From: DATGQT01 sp033720695
GTDB lineage: Bacteria; Bacteroidota; Rhodothermia; Rhodothermales; Rubricoccaceae
Direction of reading: 5' to 3'
Length of the DNA: 25,606 nucleotides
Assembly (NCBI GenBank): GCA_033720695.1
Contig: JAWWCA010000017.1
Location: 1 to 25,606 of the forward strand
Shown: positions 8,283 through 14,362 of the stretch, in pieces
How the letters are laid out: each line of letters starts with the position of its first letter
Position numbering within the stretch: the first letter of the stretch is position 1
Translations under genes and position numbers: made by a program
Notes under the pieces: model-generated
The model's input: the letters and a program-made list of their open reading frames with translations, nothing else
Told to the model about the DNA's origin: nothing
The model's database searches: none

Positions 8283-10520
8283 ATGCCTCGGACCTCCTCC
8301 GCCGTCTTCGCCCACAACCAGCCGGACCTCCGGTTTGCGTGGTGCGGCCCGGCCCTCCTTGCGCTCCACAACGACGGCACGTGCCGCGGGGACGGGCCCA
8401 CGGGCTTCTTCTTCCGCGAGGCCCGCTTCCTGAGCCGCTTCGGGCTGGAGATCGAGGGTGAGGCGCCGACGTTCTGCTCCGTGGCCTCGGACGAGCCCCA
8501 CGCCCTCGAGTTCGTCTACAGCTACCCGCCCGTCGAGACGGCGGGCGGCGGCGGGAGCGGCTCGGGGATGAGCGGGCGGAAGCACGGCCTCCTCTTCCGC
8601 GCTCTCGACCTCGCGCTCTGCCTCGACGTCCACCCGGCCCACATCGACGCGCGCCTCGTCGTGACGAACCGGTGGAACGAGCGCGCCCGCTTCTCCCTCG
8701 CCTGGTCCCTCGGCGCCGACTACGCCGACCTCCTCGAAGTGGGCCCGAGCGCCACGCGCCAGCAGGAGGCGCCGGTCGAGGCTGCGCCGGTGGCGGGCGG
8801 CGTCCACTTCCGATACACCCACGCCGACCTCCCCTTCGAGACGCGCGCGACGACGGAGGGCGACGGCGACTGGGCCTGGGCCGGCGAGCGGCTCGCGGCG
8901 TCGTTCGACCTCGCGCAGGGGGAGGCGGCCGAGGTCGTGCTGCGCCTCCGGGCCGTGGACGGCGGGGACGCGATGAGCGAGGAGGACGAGCAGCGTCGGG
9001 AGGCGCGGCTGGCCGCCTGGAACGAGCGCGTCGCGCGGCTCCACGCCCCCGGCGGCAGCCCCTTCGCCGAGATCACGAACCAGTCGGTCGCGCTCCTCGG
9101 CGCCTCGGCGCTCCTCGACGGCCCCGAGGACGAGTGGATGGCGCCGGCCGCCGGCTTCCCGCTCTACCCCGCCTTCTTCGGCCGCGACGCCCTCACCGCC
9201 GCCTGGCAGGGCCTCGCCCTGGACGGCGGGCTGCTCGCGGACACCCTCGTGCGCCTCCACCGCCTCCAGGGCACCGAGGTGGACCCCTCCCGCGACGAGG
9301 AGCCGGGCCGGACCGTGCAGCAGGTCCGCCGCGGCCCCCTCGCCCGGCTCGGCCGGAACCCCTTCGACCGCTACTACGCCGACCAGGCCAGCCCCTTCAT
9401 GTTCGTCGTCGCCCTCGCCCAGCTCTACGCCTGGACCGGCCGCGACGACCTCCTCGACCGCCACTGGGACGCCGCCCGCCGCGTCCTCGACTGGGCCCGG
9501 GAGGACGGCGACGCCGACGGCGACGGCTACGTCGAGTACCTCACGAAGGCGCCCGAGGGGCCGAAGCACCAGGGCTGGAAAGACTCCGACAACGCCGTCG
9601 TCTGGCCCGACGGGCGGCAGGTGGAGCCCCCCGTGGCGGCCTCGGAGGTGCAGGGCTACTGGTTCGCCGCGCTCCAGCTCACCGCCGCCCTCTGCCTCCT
9701 CCGCGGCGACCGCGGCGACGCCCGCGCCTACTGGGACGAGGCGCAGGCGCTCAAGGAGCGCTTCAACTGCGACTTCTGGGTCGAGGGGGAGGGGACCATC
9801 GCGGGCTGGCTGAAGCCGGGCGAGGGGCTCGTCGAGACCGTGACGTCCAACGCCGGGCACTGCCTCGCGGCCGGCATCGTCGCGGACGAGAAGGTGCCGC
9901 GCCTCGTCGAGCGGCTGTTCCAGCCCGATCTCTTCAGCGGGTGGGGCATCCGCACGCTCTCGACCCGCAACCCGGCGTACAACCCGCTCTCGTACCACCT
10001 CGGCAGCGTGTGGGCCGTCGAGAACGCCACGACGGTGCTCGGCCTCCGCCGCTACGGCTGCAACGCCGAGGCGCTCCGCCTCGCGGGGGCCGTCTACGAC
10101 CTCGCGAGGCTGTGGGAGGGGCACCGCATCCCCGAGTGCGTCGGCGGGTACGCGCGCGACGAGCGGGCGCACCCCGGGGCCTACCCCCGCGCCAACCCCG
10201 TGCAGGCGTGGAACCTCTCGGCCTTCCCGCTCCTCGTGCAGGCCTTCCTCGGGCTCATGCCGCTCGCCCCGAAGCACACCCTCGCCCTCGACCCCATCCT
10301 CCCCGCCTGGCTCCCCGAGCTGGAGGTCCACGGCCTCCGCCTCGGCGAGGCGACGCTCTCGCTCCGCCTCACCCGCTCCGGCGACGACGGCGCCGCCGAC
10401 TACGAGGTGCTGGAGCAGGAGGGCACGCTGCACGTCCTCCGCCAGCCGCCCATCGACGACCTCAGCGTCGGCCTCCTCGGCCGCCTCGGCCTCCTCGTCA
10501 AGGACCTCCTGCCGTTCTAG
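8283..10520 (+). CDS. Amylo-alpha-1,6-glucosidase / glycogen-debranching-type glycoside hydrolase
   Basis: 745 residues, cytoplasmic (no signal peptide). Residues about 15-210 match the beta-rich N-terminal domain of the glycogen-debranching family (GDE_N_bis type): TGFFFREARFLSRFGLEIEG and LVVTNRWNERARFSLAWSLG. From about 255 to 690 an (alpha/alpha)6 barrel follows, with FFGRDALTA (298-306), DEEPGRTVQQVRRG, YYADQASPFMFVVALAQLY, WKDSDNA (432-438, where family members carry an acidic catalytic region), NAGHCLAAGI, GWGIRTLSTRNPAYNPLSYH and GSVWAVENA. Enzymes of this group hydrolyse alpha-1,6 branches in glycogen-like glucans or act on related alpha-glucosides; exact specificity cannot be read. 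The ATG at 8283 follows cgcccccg and gives a clean family N-terminus. Its TAG shares CTAG with the stop of the convergent SDR gene. Confidence 0.92.
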   Translation: MPRTSSAVFAHNQPDLRFAWCGPALLALHNDGTCRGDGPTGFFFREARFLSRFGLEIEGEAPTFCSVASDEPHALEFVYSYPPVETAGGGGSGSGMSGRKHGLLFRALDLALCLDVHPAHIDARLVVTNRWNERARFSLAWSLGADYADLLEVGPSATRQQEAPVEAAPVAGGVHFRYTHADLPFETRATTEGDGDWAWAGERLAASFDLAQGEAAEVVLRLRAVDGGDAMSEEDEQRREARLAAWNERVARLHAPGGSPFAEITNQSVALLGASALLDGPEDEWMAPAAGFPLYPAFFGRDALTAAWQGLALDGGLLADTLVRLHRLQGTEVDPSRDEEPGRTVQQVRRGPLARLGRNPFDRYYADQASPFMFVVALAQLYAWTGRDDLLDRHWDAARRVLDWAREDGDADGDGYVEYLTKAPEGPKHQGWKDSDNAVVWPDGRQVEPPVAASEVQGYWFAALQLTAALCLLRGDRGDARAYWDEAQALKERFNCDFWVEGEGTIAGWLKPGEGLVETVTSNAGHCLAAGIVADEKVPRLVERLFQPDLFSGWGIRTLSTRNPAYNPLSYHLGSVWAVENATTVLGLRRYGCNAEALRLAGAVYDLARLWEGHRIPECVGGYARDERAHPGAYPRANPVQAWNLSAFPLLVQAFLGLMPLAPKHTLALDPILPAWLPELEVHGLRLGEATLSLRLTRSGDDGAADYEVLEQEGTLHVLRQPPIDDLSVGLLGRLGLLVKDLLPF

Positions 10521-11299
10521 CCCTGCAGGAGGGACTCGGCGCCGTCGATCCAGACGGGCGTGCCGGTGATGTGGCGGGCGCGGTCGGAGACGAGGAAGAG
10601 GGCGAGCTGGGCCACGTCGTCGGCCGTGCCCGGCGCCCCGTCGGTGAGGGGGATGTCGCCGGCGGGGTACTCGACGGGCTCGGCCGCCTCCTCGGTGTCG
10701 CGCCGCTCGGTGTTCTCCTCGATCTTGGTGTCGATGGCGCCGGGGCAGATCACGTTGACGCGGATCGCGTGCTTGGCGAGCTCGAGCGCGAGGATCTTGG
10801 CGAGCGCCACCTGCGCCGCTTTGGTGGCGGCGTAGGCCGAGGCCCCGGCGCCGGTGAACCGCCGCGTGCCGTTGATGGAGGCCGTGATGAGGACGGCGCC
10901 GCCCTGCCGCTTGAGGAGGGGGACGGCGTAGTGGAGGGTGTAGAAGGTGCCGTGGAGGTTGACGGCGACGGTGTGCTCCCACTCCTCCGGCGCCAGCTCG
11001 TCCACGGGCGCCCAGACGCCGTTGACGCCGGCGTTCGCGAAGACGATGTCGAGCCGGCCCCAGCGGTCCTCGACCGCCTGGACGGCCTGCTCCACGCCCT
11101 CCGGCCGCGAGACATCCGCCACGACGGCGAGGCCCTCGCCGCCGGCGTCCTCGATCTCCCGAACCGTCCGGTCGAGCTCGCTCTTGGTGCGGCTGAGGAC
11201 GGCCACGCGCGCGCCTTCCGCGGCGAACCGCACCGCCGTGGCCTTGCCGATGCCGCTGCCGCCGCCCGTGATGAGGGCGACCCTACCGTCGAGTTCCAT
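10517..11299 (-). CDS. Short-chain dehydrogenase/reductase (SDR), classical type
   Basis: 260 residues, a single Rossmann domain of normal SDR length. Visible motifs are the nucleotide-binding TGGGSGIG (11-18), ADVS near 61-64, the stabilising FANAG (87-91), Asn114 in VAVNLHGTF, Ser141 in ITASINGT, and Tyr156/Lys160 in SAYAATK, followed by VNVICPGAIDT. The Ser-to-Tyr spacing is two residues longer than the most common layout, as in SDRs that carry an NGTR segment after the Ser. Residues 195-215 form an acidic substrate-loop insertion (EENTERRDTEEAAEPVEY). Arg at position 37 (LSRTKSE) after the second strand favours NADP(H), an inference. Substrate unknown. Divergent from the L,D-transpeptidase gene (102 bp between starts); convergent with the glucosidase gene. 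Confidence 0.93.
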   Translation of the reverse strand: MELDGRVALITGGGSGIGKATAVRFAAEGARVAVLSRTKSELDRTVREIEDAGGEGLAVVADVSRPEGVEQAVQAVEDRWGRLDIVFANAGVNGVWAPVDELAPEEWEHTVAVNLHGTFYTLHYAVPLLKRQGGAVLITASINGTRRFTGAGASAYAATKAAQVALAKILALELAKHAIRVNVICPGAIDTKIEENTERRDTEEAAEPVEYPAGDIPLTDGAPGTADDVAQLALFLVSDRARHITGTPVWIDGAESLLQG

Positions 11300-11401
11300 G
11301 GGGAGAGGAGGATGAGAGGGGAGGGCGCCTACGGACGGCGCGCGGAGAAGTGCCTCGGGGATGTGCCGATATTGCCAGCCCCTCGCTCCCCCGCCGGCCT
11401 C

Positions 11402-12124
11402 ATGCGCTCGCTTCTCTTGCTCGTCCTCCTCGCAGGGCTCCCCGCTGCCGCGCAGCCCCAGATGCATCCGCTCGTGATCCCGCCCGAGGCGCGCCAGCTC
11501 GTCGTCGTCGTCACGCCGGATTGGGAGTCCACCGAGGCCACCCTCCGCCGCTACGAGCGGGACGGCGGGACGTGGGCGGCCGTCGGTGAGCCGGTCCCCG
11601 TCGTCGTCGGGCGGAGCGGGCTGGGATGGGGGCGCGGGCTCCACCCCGACGGCCTCGACGGGCCGCAGAAGCGCGAGGGCGACGGCCGCGCGCCCGCCGG
11701 CGTCTTCGCACTCACCGAGGCGTTCGGGTACGCCGAGCGTGCCGAGACGGGGCTGCCCTACCGCCACGCCACGCCCGACCTCGAGTGCGTGGACGACGCC
11801 GCCTCGGCCTACTACAACGAGGTCCTCGACCGCACCGGCGTCGCGCCCGACTGGGACAGCCACGAGGAGATGCGCCGCCGCGACGACCTCTACCGCCTCG
11901 GCGTCGTCGTCGCGCACAACCAGCCGGCCGCACCGGGCGCGGGCTCGTGCATCTTCCTCCACATCTGGCGCGGCCCCGGCACCACCACCGCCGGCTGTAC
12001 CGCCATGCCGAGCGACGCGATGGAGACCGTCGCGGCCTGGCTCGATGCTGAGGCGGCCCCCGTCCTCGTCCAGCTTCCCGCGGACGCGCACGCCCGGCTG
12101 AGGGAGGCATGGACCCTGCCCTGA
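11402..12124 (+). CDS. Secreted L,D-transpeptidase-like (YkuD/ErfK family) protein
   Basis: 240 residues with a signal peptide (MRSLLLLVLLAGLPAAAQPQ). The pattern matches the COG3786-like branch of YkuD L,D-transpeptidases: early VVVVTPDW, VVVGRSGLGWGRGLHP with GPQKREGDGRAPAGVFALTEAFGYA (the conserved K.EGDG..P.G.F.L motif), then GSCIFLHIWRGPGTTTAGCTAM, with His187 and the nucleophile Cys199. The classical SHGC motif is replaced by TAGC, as usual for this branch. Likely role: forming or exchanging 3-3 cross-links or attaching proteins to peptidoglycan in the periplasm; activity is inferred from motif only. The ATG at 11402 follows ccgccggcctc. A pair of hairpins (12177-12227) separates it from the convergent repeat-protein gene. 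Confidence 0.88.
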   Translation: MRSLLLLVLLAGLPAAAQPQMHPLVIPPEARQLVVVVTPDWESTEATLRRYERDGGTWAAVGEPVPVVVGRSGLGWGRGLHPDGLDGPQKREGDGRAPAGVFALTEAFGYAERAETGLPYRHATPDLECVDDAASAYYNEVLDRTGVAPDWDSHEEMRRRDDLYRLGVVVAHNQPAAPGAGSCIFLHIWRGPGTTTAGCTAMPSDAMETVAAWLDAEAAPVLVQLPADAHARLREAWTLP

Positions 12125-12176
12125 GCGGAGGCGACCAGGGCGGGAACCGCCGCCACGCCCGCTGGGCTGAAATAGA

Positions 12177-12210
12177 GAGGAGCCGCCCCCCTCAACGGGA
12201 GCGGCTCCTC
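12177..12210. terminator. Bidirectional terminator hairpin between convergent genes
   Basis: A perfect 10-bp inverted repeat, gaggagccgc (12177-12186) and gcggctcctc (12201-12210), with a 14-base loop. On the minus strand it is followed by TCTATTTCAGCC, so it best serves the repeat-protein gene ending at 12234. It may also stop transcripts from the gene ending at 12124. Confidence 0.65.
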
Positions 12211-12227
12211 GCACCGGAAGCCGGTGC
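12211..12227. terminator. Second compact hairpin in the same convergent gap
   Basis: gcaccgg (12211-12217), loop aag, ccggtgc (12221-12227): a perfect 7-bp stem directly abutting the previous hairpin and 6 bp from the stop of the repeat-protein gene. Together they form a double terminator. Confidence 0.5.
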
Positions 12228-12233
12228 GGCTCG

Positions 12234-14240
12234 CTAGATGGAGAGGGTCAGGTTCAAGCTCGCCAGCGAGTACGACGGCGGGAGGTAGCTGCCCGAGAGC
12301 GCGAGCGGCGCGGCGGTGCCGCCCGCATAGGGGCTGAGGCCGAAGGGGCTCGCCGCGTAGCCGCTGGATGGGTAGAAGCCCGTCGGAGCGACGTAGTAGC
12401 GCGTCCGGAGGACGTAGTTCGTCGGCTCCGCGACGTAGTAGCGCTGCGGGAAGAAGATGGCCTCGAGGAGGCTCGCGAGGAGGCCGCCGCTGCCGTAGGA
12501 GGCCCGGTGGTACCCGTAGGGGTCGCGTCCGTAGGGGTCGTAGCCGTAGGGGTCGTAGCCGTACGGATCGTGGCCGGCGTAGTACGGGTCGTAGTCGTCC
12601 TCGTACCAATCGTCGTACCCCGCCGAGCTGTAATACGGGTCGTAGCCGTAGGGGTCGTAGCCATACGGGTCGTGGCCATACGGGTCGTAGCCGGTGCCGT
12701 ACCCGTAGGAGTCATAGCCATACGGGTCATAGCCGTACGGGTCGTGGCTCCCGTAGTACGGATCGTAGGGCCGTCCGTAGTACCGGTCGCGGTCGTCGAT
12801 GTAGACGTAGTGGACGACGCGGCGCGGCCGGTGGTAGCGGGGCCGGTGGACGCAGCGGTCGTGGCCGTAGTCGATGTAGTACCGGTCGCGGTCGTCGATG
12901 TAGACGAACCGGCGGTTCTTGGGCCGGTGGTGGTAATGGTGGTGGTGGCGCGGCCGGTTGTAGCGCGGACGCCAGGAGTCGTGCCGGTCGTAGTCGACGT
13001 AGTACCGGTCGCGGTCGTCGACGTAGATGTGCCAGTCCCGGTCGCGGGGGGGGCGTGGCCGGTCGTATCGGTCGTTCCAGCGCTCGATCCGCCGACGGTC
13101 GTCTCGCCGGTCGACGCGTTGGGCGGTCTCCCACGTGTCACTGCGGCGGGGGAGCTGCACGCTGCGCCGGTTGTCGCGAAGGAGGAGGTTGCCGCGGGCC
13201 TGCTGCCGGTCGGCCTGGCGCGTCACCGAGAGGGCGCTGCTCCGGTTGTCGTCGCGGCGGGTCCGCTGCGGCGCGGCGCGCTGCGGCTCTGCGCGGCGCT
13301 CGAGCGGGCGGGCGCCGTCGGGCGAGACCCTGCGCGCAGGCTGCCGTGCGCGCTGGCGCCGCTCGGTGCGCTCTCGCTGCGTCCGCTCAGCCTGCCGCTG
13401 CGAAGCGCGCGCCTCGCCAGCCCGCGGGCGCTCGCTCCGCGCCTGCCGGGTGCGTTCGACGCGGTCCTGCTGGACACGCTGCTGCCGCTCGGCCCGCTGC
13501 CGCTCGGCCCGCTGCCGCTCGGCCCGCTGCGGCTGCGAGGCACGCGCCTGGTCGGCCCGCTGCCGCTCAGCCTGTTCCGGGGCTCGACGCCGTTCCTGGC
13601 GGGCGCGGGATCGCTGTTCGCGCGGCTGCTGAGCACGCTGCTGTCGCGGCCCTCGCTCGCGGGGGGCCCTCGCTGAGCGCTCGTCTCGGGTGCGCTGGCG
13701 CTCGGCCCGCTGGCGCTCGGCCCGCTGGCGCACCGTGCGCTCCTGGGCTGAACGGCGCTCTTGGTGGGCACGAGATTGCCGGTCGCGTTGCGGTCGGGCT
13801 TGTTGCCGCTCGGCCCGCTGCCGCGCCGCGCGCTCTTCGGTTCGTCGTTGGTCTTGGCGGGCACGGGGCTGCCGGTCCTGCTGTGGCCGGGCGCGCTCGG
13901 TCCGCTGGCGCTGGGTCCGCTGGCGCTCGGTCCGCTGGCGCTCGGCCCGCTGGCGCTCGGTTCGCTGGCGCTCGGTTCGCTGGCGCTCGGTCCGCTGCGC
14001 CTGCTCGCGCCGCGGCTGCTGGCTGCGCTGGGAGCGCTCCTGGCGGTGCTGCCGCTCGGGCCGCGCCCGCTGCGGCTCCTGCCGGTCTCGCTGGCGCTGG
14101 GTGCGTCCCTGGCGGGCATCGTCCTGGCGCTCGACGCGCTGGCGGCGGTCGCCGTCGCGGCCGTCGCGCTGGGCGTGGGCGTCGGGGGCGAGGAGGGCGA
14201 GGAGGAGCGCGATGGATAGAGCGTGGAGGGGGGTACGCAT
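12234..14240 (-). CDS. Secreted Arg/Gln/Glu-repeat and Tyr/Asp/Gly-repeat protein, function unknown
   Basis: 668 residues. A signal peptide (MRTPLHALSIALLLALLAPDAHAQ) is followed by about 320 residues made almost only of Arg, Gln, Glu, Ala and Thr, with five-residue repeats of the TERQR/AERQR kind (seven in a row from the DNA at 13894-13998). This part would be a highly basic, polyampholytic, possibly helical rod. A transition (RRSVQLPRRSDTWETAQRVD) leads to three copies of a (V/I)DDRDRYY motif and a His-rich patch, then many GYDPY repeats. The final ~100 residues (LLASLLEAIFFPQRYYVAEP to the end) are more ordinary, contain RTRYYVAPTGFYPSSGYAASPFG, and end LASLNLTLSI. No known domain is recognised. 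Surface or matrix structural protein is a guess. The start at 14240 is set by the signal peptide. It lies 122 bp downstream of the mscS-like gene and carries regulatory-element copy B. Confidence 0.85.
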   Translation of the reverse strand: MRTPLHALSIALLLALLAPDAHAQRDGRDGDRRQRVERQDDARQGRTQRQRDRQEPQRARPERQHRQERSQRSQQPRREQAQRTERQRTERQRTERQRAERQRTERQRTQRQRTERARPQQDRQPRARQDQRRTEERAARQRAERQQARPQRDRQSRAHQERRSAQERTVRQRAERQRAERQRTRDERSARAPRERGPRQQRAQQPREQRSRARQERRRAPEQAERQRADQARASQPQRAERQRAERQRAERQQRVQQDRVERTRQARSERPRAGEARASQRQAERTQRERTERRQRARQPARRVSPDGARPLERRAEPQRAAPQRTRRDDNRSSALSVTRQADRQQARGNLLLRDNRRSVQLPRRSDTWETAQRVDRRDDRRRIERWNDRYDRPRPPRDRDWHIYVDDRDRYYVDYDRHDSWRPRYNRPRHHHHYHHRPKNRRFVYIDDRDRYYIDYGHDRCVHRPRYHRPRRVVHYVYIDDRDRYYGRPYDPYYGSHDPYGYDPYGYDSYGYGTGYDPYGHDPYGYDPYGYDPYYSSAGYDDWYEDDYDPYYAGHDPYGYDPYGYDPYGRDPYGYHRASYGSGGLLASLLEAIFFPQRYYVAEPTNYVLRTRYYVAPTGFYPSSGYAASPFGLSPYAGGTAAPLALSGSYLPPSYSLASLNLTLSI
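12516..12749 (-). repeat. 15-bp tandem repeats encoding GYDPY units
   Basis: Two clusters of a 15-bp unit of the form gtaggggtcgtagcc on the plus strand: four units at 12516-12575 and about seven at 12633-12749 with a 12-bp interruption. Units differ mainly at synonymous or single positions (gtacgg/atacgg/gtaggg, tag/tgg). They encode the Tyr-Asp-Pro-Tyr-Gly pentapeptide array of the protein above. Confidence 0.9.
12777..13028 (-). repeat. Three dispersed 30-bp repeats encoding the (V/I)DDRDRYY motif
   Basis: Nearly identical 30-bp segments start at 12777, 12876 and 12999. The first two are identical and the third differs at two bases. Start-to-start spacings are 99 and 123 bp, whole codons. 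Each encodes YVDDRDRYY or YIDDRDRYY inside a longer Tyr/His/Arg-rich module. Confidence 0.9.
13482..13526 (-). repeat. Three exact 15-bp tandem repeats in the Arg/Gln-rich region
   Basis: The unit ctgccgctcggcccg occurs three times without a mismatch and encodes AERQR-type pentapeptides. A looser related pair lies near 13695-13730. Confidence 0.9.
13894..13998 (-). repeat. Seven-copy 15-bp tandem repeat encoding TERQR/AERQR
   Basis: Seven consecutive units of the form cgctcggtccgctgg, varying at one or two bases per unit. It lies in the N-terminal half of the repeat protein and is a natural substrate for copy-number change by recombination or slippage without loss of frame. Confidence 0.9.
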
Positions 14241-14285
14241 GACTCCGTCGGCGTTCGCCGGAATATGTGAGAGTAGTGGGAGGGA

Positions 14286-14326
14286 GGTTCTGCAGAGCCG
14301 TCCCTCGCCCGCTCGGAGTAACACGC
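14286..14326 (-). promoter_or_regulatory. Candidate regulatory element (copy B) upstream of the repeat protein
   Basis: On the minus strand GCGTGTTACTC (14326 to 14316) is followed after 16 bp by GGCTCTGCAGAACC (14299 to 14286), a near-perfect palindrome centred on TGCA, about 45 bp before the start codon at 14240. The arrangement matches copy A at 1204-1246. The 16-bp spacer also shares a GCGGGCG core, offset by one base between the copies. Operator, promoter or leader element cannot be distinguished. Confidence 0.35.
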
Positions 14327-14362
14327 CCCCGCCGAACGACGGAATCCACGGTGCCTCAGCCG

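Noticed and set aside
12516..13998. CRISPR-like appearance of regularly spaced repeats
   Set aside because: The units are contiguous or irregularly spaced, stay in frame, and encode pentapeptides; there are no unique spacers of constant length and no cas genes.
12368..14242. Arg/Gly/Ala-rich plus-strand frame antisense to the repeat protein
   Set aside because: It reflects the 15-bp repeats read backwards and lacks an export signal or domain; the minus frame has a clean signal peptide.
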